DNA from: CADEEX01 sp964577955
GTDB taxonomy: Bacteria > Acidobacteriota > Vicinamibacteria > Vicinamibacterales > CAVVIG01
Direction of reading: 5' to 3'
NCBI GenBank assembly: GCA_964577955.1
Contig: CAZOAZ010000028.1
Coordinates: 17,391 to 81,390 of the forward strand
DNA length: 64,000 nucleotides
Within the stretch, counting starts at the first letter, position 1; every line of letters begins with the position of its first letter. Both the position numbers and the translations under genes were made by a program. The notes beneath the pieces are model-generated. The model had not been told where the DNA came from. It did no database searches and saw only the letters and a program-made list of their open reading frames with translations. This document shows, in pieces, positions 1-9,067 of the stretch.

Positions 1-263
1 TCGCCGCCGCGGGTGCTGGCACGACCGAAACCGATGGTGAGTTCGGTGCCCTCCATCACGACCGTGCTGCCTTCCTCGCTCAGCGCGTCCTGCAGGAAGC
101 TGGCGAGGTTCCAGGACGGCGTGTACGAGGCGTAGACCGACCAGTGTTTACTGTCGGACGTGCTGGCGGGTTGAGCGTTCGCGGGGTTGGCGTCGAGCAC
201 CAACCCCGAGACCGCGACAAGCGTGAGAACGAGCGAGCGAACGAGGACGGATTTCCCCTGCAC
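1..263 (-). CDS. Outer-membrane beta-barrel-like protein, 3' end off left edge
   Basis: The reading frame is open from a GTG at 263 leftward to the edge. I chose this start because a GGAGG lies six bases upstream. The first 31 residues form a clear Sec signal peptide ending ANAQ. The mature start reads HWSVYASYTPSWNLASF and then a strand-like stretch ending ELTIGFGRAST, as in small outer-membrane barrels. Only about 87 codons are visible, so the family cannot be fixed. No partner gene is visible. Confidence 0.6.
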   Translation of the reverse strand, partial: MQGKSVLVRSLVLTLVAVSGLVLDANPANAQPASTSDSKHWSVYASYTPSWNLASFLQDALSEEGSTVVMEGTELTIGFGRASTRGG

Positions 264-347
264 AGCTGACCTCCAGAAACAGACGAGGTAAGGCCAGGAG
301 AATAGCAGAGGTTGATTCAGTTCGTCAGCGAATCAGTCCGTCGTTCG

Positions 348-1415
348 TCAGCGCGCCGGCATGGTCCGTTTGCCATCGACGACAGGCGGAAAGTCCCGGA
401 CTTCGTCGTAGACCTCGGTGATGAAGCGGTCCTTGCTCTGCTGCGTGTCGCCGAGCGTCGTCTTGTCGTACGGCGCGGTGAGGTTCGCGGCCAGGACCTC
501 CTGCAGCGACTTGCCCTGATTCCTGAGCGCGGCGACTTTCGCCATGATGTCGACCAGCATGGCGCGGTACGGCTGCAGGTCGGTCTTCTTGATCAAGGTG
601 CCGTGACCGGGAATCAGCGTGGTGTTGGGCCCCGCCAACTCGTCGAAGAGATCGACCGCGTCGAGCATGCCCTTGATTGAGCCGCCGTTGTTCTGGTCGG
701 CAAACGGGTAGCCGAAGTTCCGGTAGAAGTCCTCGATGTAAATCACGTTCGCCTTGCGGAACCGGACGATGGTGTCGCCGGCGGTATGGGACGGCATCAT
801 CGGGATGAAGTCCACGGTTTCGCCGTTCATGTTGAACGTGACGGCCGGCTGGCCGCGCGTGGCCGGGTTGTAGTTGTAGGTCGCGACCGGCACGCCGGTC
901 ATGTCGATGTTCGGCGCCGGTGCGCCGGGACGGCGCGGCGGACGCATCATTTCGTTCCTGAGATTTTCCTGCGCGTAGATGAGCGCGCCCTGCCTCGCGA
1001 ACACGGCATTGGCGCCGGTGTGATCGCTGTGGACGTGGGTATTCACCAGGATGCGTATCGGCGCGGGGCTGAGAGCACGGACCGCCGCGAGCGTCTTCTC
1101 GCCCACTTGTCGGTTCTGCGAGTCCACCATGAGGATGCCGTCCGGCCCGAAGAGCGCCATGGCGCGGCCGCCCGAGGCGTCGGGATGCGCAGGATCGAGT
1201 GCCTCCGATCCATGGAGGACGACGAGATTGGGCGACATCTTTTCAATGACGCGAATCTCGATCTTGTCCCACGGGGTTTGATAGCCGGGCGGGAACGTGA
1301 ACGGCCCCTTGCCGGGCGGGATGATCGTGATCGGATAGCCCGCTTCCTGTGTGACGACCATGACGGGCATCACCAGCAGGGCGACGCCTGTGAGAAAGAG
1401 TGCGACTTTTTTCAT
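348..1415 (-). CDS. Secreted metallo-beta-lactamase-fold hydrolase
   Basis: This 355-residue protein starts at the ATG at 1415, which has a GAGGTGGGG ribosome site; a longer in-frame extension to 1463 lacks one. Residues 1-24 are a signal peptide. The zinc-binding motif HVHSDH is at 127-132 and the later metal ligand motif GHGTLI is present, as expected for the MBL superfamily. The substrate is unknown; subclass B3-like lactamases, lactonases and generic periplasmic hydrolases are all possible. A second protein of this superfamily is at 46607-47524. The gene appears to be a single transcription unit. Confidence 0.85.
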   Translation of the reverse strand: MKKVALFLTGVALLVMPVMVVTQEAGYPITIIPPGKGPFTFPPGYQTPWDKIEIRVIEKMSPNLVVLHGSEALDPAHPDASGGRAMALFGPDGILMVDSQNRQVGEKTLAAVRALSPAPIRILVNTHVHSDHTGANAVFARQGALIYAQENLRNEMMRPPRRPGAPAPNIDMTGVPVATYNYNPATRGQPAVTFNMNGETVDFIPMMPSHTAGDTIVRFRKANVIYIEDFYRNFGYPFADQNNGGSIKGMLDAVDLFDELAGPNTTLIPGHGTLIKKTDLQPYRAMLVDIMAKVAALRNQGKSLQEVLAANLTAPYDKTTLGDTQQSKDRFITEVYDEVRDFPPVVDGKRTMPAR

Positions 1416-1476
1416 TGCCCCACCTCGTGAGAACGAGTCCGCGTGCGGCGAAGTCTGGCACAATGTGTTTGATTTC

Positions 1477-1502
1477 GGTAGGGACAGCCTTTAGGCTGTC
1501 CG
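1477..1502 (+). repeat. REP-like palindrome, GTAG head (family A)
   Basis: GGTAG followed by the palindrome GGACAGCC-TTTA-GGCTGTCC. It lies in the divergent gap between the hydrolase gene and rsgA. A weaker hairpin, GGAAGGG/CCCTTCC, follows at about 1533-1553. Confidence 0.8.
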
Positions 1503-1630
1503 TGCGGAGCTGCCTGTGACTGTCCGGTTCTAGGGGAAGGGTTCACCCCTTCCTCCTCATCTCGATCCACCACGACATCTGAACGCTGATGGTGTGCGCT
1601 TCTGCGAAAGCGCCACGAGGGGAGACGACC

Positions 1631-2704
1631 GTGACGTCACTGGACGCCTTGGGATGGGATCCGTTTTTCGAGCAGCAGATTGAAGACCCTGAACGCGGGC
1701 AGCTGGAGCCAGCGCGCGTGGTCTGGCAGGGGCGGGAGCACTGGCGGCTGTCGACGGGAACGCGGGACTGGGACGGGCGCCTGGCCGGTCGTTTGCGCCA
1801 TCGCACCGGGTCGGCCGCGGATCTTCCGGCGGTCGGCGATTGGGTGATGGCGGCACCGGACGCGGAACAGGGGAGTGCCACGATTCGGCGCTGCCTGACG
1901 CGCCGGTCCGCCTTCTCGCGGGCCGCGGCAGGACGGACGAGCGAGGAGCAGGTCGTGGCGGCAAACGTCGACACCGCCCTCCTGGTGTCGTCGTGCAGTC
2001 TGGACTTCAATCCGCGCCGGCTCGAGCGCTATCTGACGCTGACCTGGGAGAGCGGCGCGCGGCCGGTGGTCGTGTTGAACAAAGCTGACTCCTGCAGCGA
2101 TCGCGATCTCGTGGCCGCAGCCGCCAGCGGCGTCGCGCAGGGCGTTCCCATCATCGTCGCCAGTGCGCTACAGGGTGACGGGATGAACGTCCTTCGCGAC
2201 ATCATCCGTACCGGCGGCACGACGGCGCTCCTCGGATCGTCCGGCGTCGGCAAGTCGACGATCGTCAACGCACTCCTCGGGTCCGACCGGCAAGGCGTGC
2301 TGCCGGTACGCGCGCACGATGAGCGCGGCCGTCACAGCACAACCGCGCGGTGGCTCTTCTGCGTCCCGGGTGGGGGCATCGTGATCGACACGCCCGGGAT
2401 GCGCGAACTGCAGCTCTGGGATGCCGAGGCGGGGCTGGAACTCGCCTTCGCCGATCTTCGAGCCGCCGCAACGTCGTGCCGCTTCCGCGACTGCACCCAC
2501 GACGGCGAGCCTGGGTGCGGTGTCGCTATGGCGGTTGAATCGGGCGGACTCTCGCTGGAACGGCTCGAGAGCTATCGACGGCTGATGCGCGAGGACGAGT
2601 TTCAGCGGTCGCGATCCGACGAGAGCCTGCAGCAGGAGCGCAAGCGTCGCGGAAAGATCGGGGCGAAGCAGATCCGCCTGCAGGCGAAGTTGCGGAGACG
2701 CTAG
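1631..2704 (+). CDS. rsgA: Ribosome small subunit-dependent GTPase A (RsgA)
   Basis: RsgA is a circularly permuted GTPase that acts late in 30S subunit maturation. An N-terminal OB-fold region is followed by the GTPase motifs in permuted order: NKAD (G4), then GSSGVGKST (G1), then DTPGM (G3). A C-terminal zinc region has Cys residues in CRFRDCTH and GCGV, and a basic tail follows. I prefer the GTG at 1631, six bases after GGAG, over the ATG at 1589, which has no ribosome site. The next gene starts 9 bases downstream, so the two are probably co-transcribed. Confidence 0.93.
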   Translation: MTSLDALGWDPFFEQQIEDPERGQLEPARVVWQGREHWRLSTGTRDWDGRLAGRLRHRTGSAADLPAVGDWVMAAPDAEQGSATIRRCLTRRSAFSRAAAGRTSEEQVVAANVDTALLVSSCSLDFNPRRLERYLTLTWESGARPVVVLNKADSCSDRDLVAAAASGVAQGVPIIVASALQGDGMNVLRDIIRTGGTTALLGSSGVGKSTIVNALLGSDRQGVLPVRAHDERGRHSTTARWLFCVPGGGIVIDTPGMRELQLWDAEAGLELAFADLRAAATSCRFRDCTHDGEPGCGVAMAVESGGLSLERLESYRRLMREDEFQRSRSDESLQQERKRRGKIGAKQIRLQAKLRRR

Positions 2705-2713
2705 AATTCGCTC

Positions 2714-3112
2714 GTGCCACAGACGAAGCGCCGGCGATTGAGCGCCGACGCGTTCGATATCGTGCGTGCCGTCGGTTTGACGCTGCCGGGTGTCGTCACC
2801 GCCACCAAGTACGATGGCTCACCGCAGCTCAAGGTCGGCGGCGCCTTCATGGCCGCGCTCGCCAGCCACGCCTCGGCGGAGCCGGATACGCTCGTGGTGC
2901 GTGCCGAACCGGCCGACCGCGAAGCATTCCTCGAAGACGCCCCGGAAACGTACTACGTCACCGACTACTACGCGAAGTACCCGCTCGTCCTCGTCCGCCT
3001 CGCGACGATCGATCGCGAAACGCTTCGCGACGTACTGGCGATGTCACACCGCCTGACGCTTGCCAAAAGCTCTTCACAACGAACTCGCAGAGCGCGCAGA
3101 GTTTCTTCTTAA
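2714..3112 (+). CDS. MmcQ/YjbR-family protein
   Basis: This 132-residue protein starts at a GTG 9 bases after rsgA. It has the YjbR/CyaY-like layout: a conserved start (LTLPGVVTATKYDG), a strand pattern with LKVGGAFMAAL, and YYVTDYYAKYPLVLVRL near the end. The family is thought to be DNA-binding or frataxin-like, but its role is not settled. The last 15 or so residues (SSSQRTRRARRVSS) are encoded by the palindromic repeat at 3064-3155 and are unlikely to be native family sequence, so the original C-terminus was probably replaced. Confidence 0.85.
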   Translation: MPQTKRRRLSADAFDIVRAVGLTLPGVVTATKYDGSPQLKVGGAFMAALASHASAEPDTLVVRAEPADREAFLEDAPETYYVTDYYAKYPLVLVRLATIDRETLRDVLAMSHRLTLAKSSSQRTRRARRVSS

Positions 3113-3155
3113 CAAGAGACTCTGCGATCTTTGCGGTCTCATTGTGAAGCTTTTG
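3064..3155. repeat. Long palindrome with nonamer arms (family N, copy 1)
   Basis: Two arms of about 36 bases (3064-3100 and 3119-3155) pair with a few mismatches: CAAAAGCTCTTCACAACGAA against a right arm ending GTGAAGCTTTTG. Each arm contains nine-base units resembling CTCGCAGAG. It overlaps the end of the YjbR-like gene and fills the gap to the convergent gene at 3156. It could act as a two-way terminator. Related copies are at 19208-19295 and 46478-46563. Confidence 0.8.
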
Positions 3156-3710
3156 TCAGTGGAGCCCGATGGTGATGAAGCCCGCGAAGCCATCGAGGAT
3201 CTGACTCGACGGGCTGAAGAGGACGACGACGTTTGATTTGAGACGGCCGCAGCCCACGGCAAAGCCCGGGACCGGTCCGTAACGGAACTCGGTCGAGTCG
3301 TCGGTCGGCTTGTGATAGTAGGCGAGCGTCAGCGCCCCGCTCATATAGAGTGCGCAGCGCCGGCTTCTGGCAATCGCATAGTCCAAGCCGATCGACGTCG
3401 GCACGATCACCCCGCCGTAGCTGTTGGCCATGACGTCGGTTTCCAGGAACACCCGGGTCGTGCGTCTGTCGCCCAGCCATTCCCACGGCGGACGGCGCTG
3501 GACGCGAAGCCCGATGCCCCAGTTGTTCTCGTTGTAGCCGCGGTCGCGCGCGATGTGGTAGCTCAGCCCCCAGATATGGAGGTCGACGGTACTAAAGTAC
3601 GACGGCTCGTTCGGAAACGCATCCTGAGCCGCCGCTCGAGGTGCCATCATTCCCACTGCGAGGAACATGGTGAGTAAGAGCAGTAATGGTCTTACGCGCC
3701 CGGCATTCAT
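3156..3710 (-). CDS. Small secreted barrel-like protein
   Basis: This 184-residue protein has a signal peptide ending APRAAAQ. The mature part alternates hydrophobic and polar residues and carries YNENNWGIGL and NSYGG, motifs I associate with small outer-membrane barrels that resemble PagP-type proteins. That link is a pattern impression, not an assignment. The C-terminus ends in a strand-like FAGFITIGLH, which fits outer-membrane insertion. It is convergent with the YjbR-like gene. Confidence 0.65.
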   Translation of the reverse strand: MNAGRVRPLLLLLTMFLAVGMMAPRAAAQDAFPNEPSYFSTVDLHIWGLSYHIARDRGYNENNWGIGLRVQRRPPWEWLGDRRTTRVFLETDVMANSYGGVIVPTSIGLDYAIARSRRCALYMSGALTLAYYHKPTDDSTEFRYGPVPGFAVGCGRLKSNVVVLFSPSSQILDGFAGFITIGLH

Positions 3711-3831
3711 GCCGCAGTGGTAGTGCAGAATGCGCGCCAGTCGTCATTTCGGATGACCTATGAAGCTCGGCATCTTGGGCGTGGATCTCGTAGAATGTCC
3801 GCCACCCGTCGCGGAACGGAAAAAGAGAACG

Positions 3832-5091
3832 ATGAGCGCTCATCGTGGGCCGATTGTTCGGACGCTCACCACCCTGGCCGGGTCAGGAGTGCTGGTCGCG
3901 CTCGCCGCCCTGCCGCTTGCGGCCCAGAGCATCAGCTACGACGGACGGTCTGTCTCCTTCAATGGATCGACCGTGAGCGGCGACTGGAACGATCCACGCC
4001 GTGACGGGGGGACGTTTTCCGCGAGCGTCGACGATCTCGACTTGACACCGGTTCGCGCTGACGACCACAGCATGATGTTGCTGTGTGCGGGTGGACGGCA
4101 GTGCGTCCACGGCAGGGTGACCAGGCTCAATCGCGTGCCGATTGACTCATCGCTGGGGCCCTTCGACTCCGATCGCGTGGTTGTCGCGTGCGAGAGCGCG
4201 GCTGCGTGCTCGGCGTTTCTGAGGGCGCTGCGCGGCGAAACGCGCTCGCGGGCGGCCGCACCGTCTCCGCCGCCTGCTTCCTCGCGTCCGGCCGCAGTGC
4301 CTGAGCCTGCTGGGACGCGCTCGGCGGTCGCGCCTCCGCCTCCGCCGCCGCCCGGTCCGACGAGAGAACAATTGGAAGCGAACGCTCTGCTCGAACAGGC
4401 CCGGCTGCTCAACGGTGCCAAACTAACGAGCGCGGACTGCATCGCTTTGATGTCGACCTACTACAGCGGGACGCCACCACCAGTCCCGGCCGCATGTCAA
4501 ACCGAGTTGGGACGCTTGTCGACGTACGAGCAAGGCCGCGGCCCGGTCTCGCGTCCAGTGGTCATCAACCTCGAGACCATCATCGACGGCTCGAATATTC
4601 CGTCGCGGATCGATTTCCCAGCTGCCCCACCAAGCGCGATCGATCGCGTCGTGATCGGCGTCACGCCGTCTCCGTCACCGGCGATTCCAGCCGCGGCTCT
4701 CGATCTCGACTCCGCGCCGAAGACGCCGAGTACGGTGCCGCAAGCCACGGTGACACCGGTTCCAATCGGTTCAGGCTTTGCTCCTCCGTCGGTGCCGCAG
4801 ACAACGTCTGCAGCCGACGGCGGGTCGAATGCGATGCCGAGTTCCGCGCCTGAACCGTCGTTGTTCGACCGGATCCTCGATCAGTTCGGCGCCCTAGCCC
4901 CGGCGCCGCAATCACCGATGCGAACGGTCGGCAGCCCTGACGACACGGTGTCGGGGCACGTGTCGGACCTGGACAGTGCGACGAACGGATGGAACTTGGC
5001 GAATCCGCTGAAGTATCCATTGGAAATCCTCCGCGTGGTCAACGACAAGATCGAGCGCATTCTCGACTTTCGGCCGCTTGAAGAGAAGTAG
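3832..5091 (+). CDS. Proline-rich secreted protein, unknown function
   Basis: I start it at the ATG at 3832, directly before a signal peptide that ends PLAAQS; upstream in-frame codons lack leader character. Of 419 residues, 140-190 are rich in Pro/Ala with a run of seven prolines, and a second Pro/Ser/Thr-rich region lies near 290-350. Between them is a short helical segment (REQLEANALLEQARLL). I do not recognise a domain. The following gene starts 19 bases later and is also a Pro-rich secreted protein, so the two probably form a unit. Confidence 0.7.
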   Translation: MSAHRGPIVRTLTTLAGSGVLVALAALPLAAQSISYDGRSVSFNGSTVSGDWNDPRRDGGTFSASVDDLDLTPVRADDHSMMLLCAGGRQCVHGRVTRLNRVPIDSSLGPFDSDRVVVACESAAACSAFLRALRGETRSRAAAPSPPPASSRPAAVPEPAGTRSAVAPPPPPPPGPTREQLEANALLEQARLLNGAKLTSADCIALMSTYYSGTPPPVPAACQTELGRLSTYEQGRGPVSRPVVINLETIIDGSNIPSRIDFPAAPPSAIDRVVIGVTPSPSPAIPAAALDLDSAPKTPSTVPQATVTPVPIGSGFAPPSVPQTTSAADGGSNAMPSSAPEPSLFDRILDQFGALAPAPQSPMRTVGSPDDTVSGHVSDLDSATNGWNLANPLKYPLEILRVVNDKIERILDFRPLEEK

Positions 5092-5110
5092 CGTCAACGG
5101 AGAGCGAACA

Positions 5111-6017
5111 ATGCGAATGGCAATGTCGGTGACCGCGTGGCTGGTGACGGCGAATGCATTCGCCCAGGTGGCCGCGCCGCCAAGGTCCGCGCCCCCGCCG
5201 CCGACGGCTGCGTCCGCGCCTGCAGCCGTGGGTTATGAAGCCCGCGTCAACGAAGCGCGCGACTTGCTCAAACGGATGATGTTCAACGAAGCGCTGGGCC
5301 AAGAGCGAGGAGGCCAGGAGGCTGGACGAGGGACGATACGAGGCGTACGTGACCGCGGCGAGCGCGTATTCGTCACAGAGCAGGTTCGAAGCGGCCGCGA
5401 CCATGTTGCAGGCGGCGCTCGTCCGAGCGCCTGAGGCTCGCAAGGCATTGATTATCGATGCCCTCAACGAGACGCGCCGTGCACTCGCGGCGCCGCCAAT
5501 GCCTTCGCCTCCGACGGGTGGGTCGGCCGCGCCGACGCAAGCGGAGATCGTGCTGTGGAAGACGATCGAAAAGAGCACGAGCCCAGCCGATTTTTCAGGA
5601 TACCTGGCGGTGTACCCGAATGGACTGTATGCGCCCCTTGCCAAAGCTCGATTGGACGCGATGCGGACGCCCCAACAAAAGGCGGCGGACATCATCAGTC
5701 AGATCCACGGGCTGGTGAATGGCGCAACTCTGGGGAAAAACGCGACGCAGAACGTGTTTGTCGCCGGATGCCTGTTGAGTGTTGCCAGGCCAGATAATGC
5801 CAGCGCCAACTACACGATTGATCTTCGAAGAACTGACGAGAACCTGCTCTCGGTTCAAGCATCCAGAAATGTCTGGGGAGTCTTTGGGTTGGCCTCCAAC
5901 CTGGATACTGGTTATCCACGAACACAGGCATTTCTGTTCGCGACCGATCAAGCTGCGGTCGCCAAGCTGTACGAATTGCTGCCGCAAGCGGTAAAGCTGT
6001 GTAAGACCCCTCAATAA
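5111..6017 (+). pseudogene. Secreted TPR-like protein, frameshifted
   Basis: Translation starts at the ATG at 5111 (GGAGAG ribosome site) with a signal peptide ending AFAQ and a Pro-rich linker. The frame then changes within the GGG run at 5296-5298. Removing one G there restores a continuous protein: NEAL joins AKSEEARRLDEGRYEAYV and runs to 6017 with TPR-like helices and a C-terminal domain of about 150 residues. This is either a one-base sequencing error or a recent frameshift mutation. The downstream part is also readable alone from a GTG at 5349. Function is unknown. Confidence 0.7.
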
Positions 6018-6023
6018 GTAGAG

Positions 6024-7679
6024 CTAGCTGTTCTGCAGGTATTGGTGAATCGAGAAAATCGCGGCCGAGCCTTCGCCGACCGCCGCGGCGATGCGGCGGT
6101 TGGCGTTCGCACGCACGTCGCCGGCCGCGAAGACGCCGGGCACGGTTGTTTCGAACATCATCGGATCGCGGTCGAGGCCCCAGCTGGCGCCGGCGGCGGC
6201 CTTCGCATCGGCGCCCGTCAGAATAAACCCCTTCGCGTCGGTCTTCACGAGCGAGGCAAATGATTCGGTTCTCGGCGCCACGCCGATGAAGATGAAGAGC
6301 GCCTGACCCTCCATCCGCGCGGTCTCGCCGGTCTCGACGTTCTTGATGTCCAGCGCTTCGAGATGACCACTACCGTGCGCGGCCATGATTTCCGAATGGC
6401 CCATCACCGTGATGTTGTCGGAGGCCTTGATTCGATCGACAAGGTACTGCGACATCGCCGGCACCAGCGACGGCTTCCGCACGACGATCGTGACTTTCGC
6501 GGCGTAGCGGGAGAAGAAGAGCGCGCCCTGGCCCGCGGAATTCGCGCCGCCGAGGACGAAGATGTGCTGTCCGCGATACAGGGCGGCCTCCGACAGCGCC
6601 GCGCCGTAGTACACGCCGGCTCCGAGCAGCTCCTTCACGCCGGGTACTTCCAGCTGCCGCACCGTCTGGCCCGACGACAACACCAGCGCGTGGCAGGCGA
6701 TCTCCTGGCCGTTCGAAAGCTGCACGATCTTGTAAGGATCCACGCGCTTGAGCCCGACGACCGGACAGCCGACCAGAATCTCGGTGCCGAAACGCTTGGC
6801 CTGCGTGGCCGCCCGCCGCGCGAGATCCGCGCCGGTCACGCCGTTGGGAAACCCCAAGTAGTTTTCGATCATCGAACTCGTTCCGGCCTGCCCGCCGGGC
6901 GCGTTCTGCTCGATGAGCACCACCTTCAACCCTTCCGACGCACCGTAGACGGCGCACGCCAGACCGGCCGGACCGGCACCGACAATCGCCAGGTCGTAGA
7001 ACGGCCGCTCGGGCACCGTCTGGAGACCGCACTTCGCCGCCAGCTCGGCGTGCGACGGCATTGTCAGCATGGTTCCGTCGGGGAGCAGCACGACCGGCAG
7101 CTTCTGCAGATCGCCGTTGGCGGAGACGACCAGCTCCCGGACGGCCGCATCCTGGTCGATGTCGACCCACTGATACGGAATCTGATTACGCGCGAGGAAG
7201 TCGCGCGTGTCGTAGCTTTGCGGCGACCACTTCGAGCCGACGATGCGGACGCCTTCAAATGCGACGCGGGCGTGCGCCGTCCAGTCGTTGAGGAGGTCGT
7301 CCATCACCGGGTAGAGCCGCTGGTCGGGCGGATCCCACGGTTTCATGAAGTAGTAGTCGAGGCCAACGTCGTTGATGGCGGAAATGGCCGCCTGCGAATC
7401 GGCGTAGGCGGTCAGGAGCGCGCGCTTGGTATCCGGAAAGAGCTTGCGCAGCTCGCGCAGCAGTTCGGTGCCGGTCGTGCCCGGCATGCGCTGGTCGATC
7501 AGGAAGAGGGCGATCGGCGTGCCGCGCCGTTTCAGCTCGCGCGCCGTGTCGAGCGCCTCGGCCGCCGACGGCGCGGTCATGACCCGATACGCCTGACGGT
7601 AGCGCTGCCGGAGATCACGTTCAACGGCGCCGAGGACCTCATGGTCATCGTCCACGGCAAGAATGACCGGTTTGCTCAT
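6024..7679 (-). CDS. Response-regulator receiver fused to thioredoxin-reductase-like protein
   Basis: This 551-residue protein has three parts. Residues 1-125 are a receiver domain with the acidic pair at 11-12, phospho-acceptor D62 and K113. Residues 145-222 look like a glutaredoxin/thioredoxin fold without an obvious CxxC. Residues 228-551 are a thioredoxin-reductase-like FAD/NAD(P)H module (GAGPAGL at 234-240, GGANSAG, and AAGDVR near the end). The usual CxxC of thioredoxin reductase is replaced by GAAL at 359-362, so it cannot use the classic disulfide route. Its ATG overlaps the stop of the upstream kinase gene as ATGA, so the kinase is its likely partner. Confidence 0.88.
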   Translation of the reverse strand: MSKPVILAVDDDHEVLGAVERDLRQRYRQAYRVMTAPSAAEALDTARELKRRGTPIALFLIDQRMPGTTGTELLRELRKLFPDTKRALLTAYADSQAAISAINDVGLDYYFMKPWDPPDQRLYPVMDDLLNDWTAHARVAFEGVRIVGSKWSPQSYDTRDFLARNQIPYQWVDIDQDAAVRELVVSANGDLQKLPVVLLPDGTMLTMPSHAELAAKCGLQTVPERPFYDLAIVGAGPAGLACAVYGASEGLKVVLIEQNAPGGQAGTSSMIENYLGFPNGVTGADLARRAATQAKRFGTEILVGCPVVGLKRVDPYKIVQLSNGQEIACHALVLSSGQTVRQLEVPGVKELLGAGVYYGAALSEAALYRGQHIFVLGGANSAGQGALFFSRYAAKVTIVVRKPSLVPAMSQYLVDRIKASDNITVMGHSEIMAAHGSGHLEALDIKNVETGETARMEGQALFIFIGVAPRTESFASLVKTDAKGFILTGADAKAAAGASWGLDRDPMMFETTVPGVFAAGDVRANANRRIAAAVGEGSAAIFSIHQYLQNS

Positions 7680-9067
7680 CGAGTCACCGCTGGCAGCGTC
7701 ACGCGAAATTCGGTCCGGCCGGCATGCGAGCTGCCCTCGATGACGCCGTGATGCCGCTGCACGATGCGGCGGGCGATGTCCAGACCGAGGCCGGTGCCCT
7801 GACCGATGTCCTTGGTCGTGAAGAACGGATCGAAGATCCGTGCGGCAATCTCCGGCGGAATGCCGGGGCCGTCGTCAATCACGCGAACGACCACGTGATG
7901 GTCTTCGAGGACGGCGCGAATCAGCACGTGGCCGCCGGGGGCGGCGTCGATCGCGTTGTCCACGAGATTCGCCCAGACCTGATTCAGTTCGCCGCCGTAG
8001 CCTTCGACGGTCGGGAGATCGGCTGGGACTTCCAGCTCGATGGTGACGGATCGAGCCCTGGCCTTCGAGCGCAGGACCGTCATCGTGTCGGCCAGCCCCT
8101 GCCCGATCGCAATCGGCTGCAGCGTGTCCTGCTGATTGACGTACGTGAAACCCTTCACTGCCGCGACGAGCGAATGAATGCGCGTGGCAGCGGTGTCGAT
8201 TTCGGCGACCAGTTCGCGCACCGTCTGTCCGGCCGCGATGTGGGCCAGCACGGTGCCAAGTTTCTCGCGGCCGACGAGCCGGTCGAGCGATTCGAGATCG
8301 GCGGCGCCGACATCCGCTGTGACCAGCGCCTCGACTTCGACGCCGGAGACGCCGTGCGCATCCAGCCAGTCGGCGAGCGCGTCCTGGCGGTCAGCGCGCT
8401 CGAGGGCCGAGAGTGTGGCGGCCGCGACCGGCGGACGATTCCGCAGCGCGTCAATCGCCGAGCATTGTTCGTTCGAGAGATTCAGCGTGCAGAACCGCCG
8501 CGTCACCGCTTCGAGCGCCGTGAACTGCGTGGCCAGCGTCTTGGCCGTGCGCGCGACCGCGGACGCCGGGTTGTTGAGTTCGTGCGCGAGGCCCGCGGCC
8601 AGACGCCCAAGCGACAGCATCTTCTCGTCGAGCAGCTCGCTTGACTTGAACACGCGTGCGCGATCGAGCATCACGTGGACGAGCACGGCGGTCAGATCCG
8701 GGCAGTCGTGAATCAGCTGCGGCATCAGATCGCGCGGGACGTGCAGGATCGTCGTCCGCACTTGCGCGACGACGCTGCCGGGCGGTGACTTGATGCGCGA
8801 GTAAGGCAGCACGCCGGTGACGTCGCCGCCGCGCCACTCCATGACCATCCGGGGACCGCCACCGCGATCGACCTTGATCGTCAGATGCCCGTCGAGGACC
8901 ACAAACAGTCCGCGAACGACCCCGCCGCCCGCGGTCATGACCTCCCCGACCTCGAGGATTTCTTCAGTGCCATGCGCGACGAGCCATTCCAACTGCGGGC
9001 GCGGGACCTCGGCCAGCGTTCGGTGCACGGTCAGCCGGTCGAGGAGAGACGGCGTCGTCTGTTCCAT
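7676..9067 (-). CDS. Histidine kinase with cyclic-nucleotide-binding-type sensor domain
   Basis: I start it at the ATG at 9067, which shares one base with the prfC stop (TGATG). Residues 10-130 resemble a Crp/cNMP-binding barrel (GLFVVLDGHLTIKV), with no membrane segment, so the kinase should be cytosolic. The phospho-acceptor is H162 in GLAHELNNP. The ATP-binding domain shows WANLVDNAIDAAP (N box), DDGPGIPPEI and GTGLGLDIARRI. It sits in a tightly coupled row with prfC upstream and the receiver/reductase fusion downstream, the likely phosphotransfer target. The ligand is unknown. Confidence 0.9.
   Translation of the reverse strand: MEQTTPSLLDRLTVHRTLAEVPRPQLEWLVAHGTEEILEVGEVMTAGGGVVRGLFVVLDGHLTIKVDRGGGPRMVMEWRGGDVTGVLPYSRIKSPPGSVVAQVRTTILHVPRDLMPQLIHDCPDLTAVLVHVMLDRARVFKSSELLDEKMLSLGRLAAGLAHELNNPASAVARTAKTLATQFTALEAVTRRFCTLNLSNEQCSAIDALRNRPPVAAATLSALERADRQDALADWLDAHGVSGVEVEALVTADVGAADLESLDRLVGREKLGTVLAHIAAGQTVRELVAEIDTAATRIHSLVAAVKGFTYVNQQDTLQPIAIGQGLADTMTVLRSKARARSVTIELEVPADLPTVEGYGGELNQVWANLVDNAIDAAPGGHVLIRAVLEDHHVVVRVIDDGPGIPPEIAARIFDPFFTTKDIGQGTGLGLDIARRIVQRHHGVIEGSSHAGRTEFRVTLPAVTR

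Noticed and set aside
5291..5300. Programmed ribosomal frameshift
   Set aside because: No slippery heptamer or structure typical of a programmed site was found; a one-base indel explains the break better.
6363..7751. 462-codon open frame on the plus strand
   Set aside because: Antisense to the receiver/reductase and kinase genes, with no domain signal.
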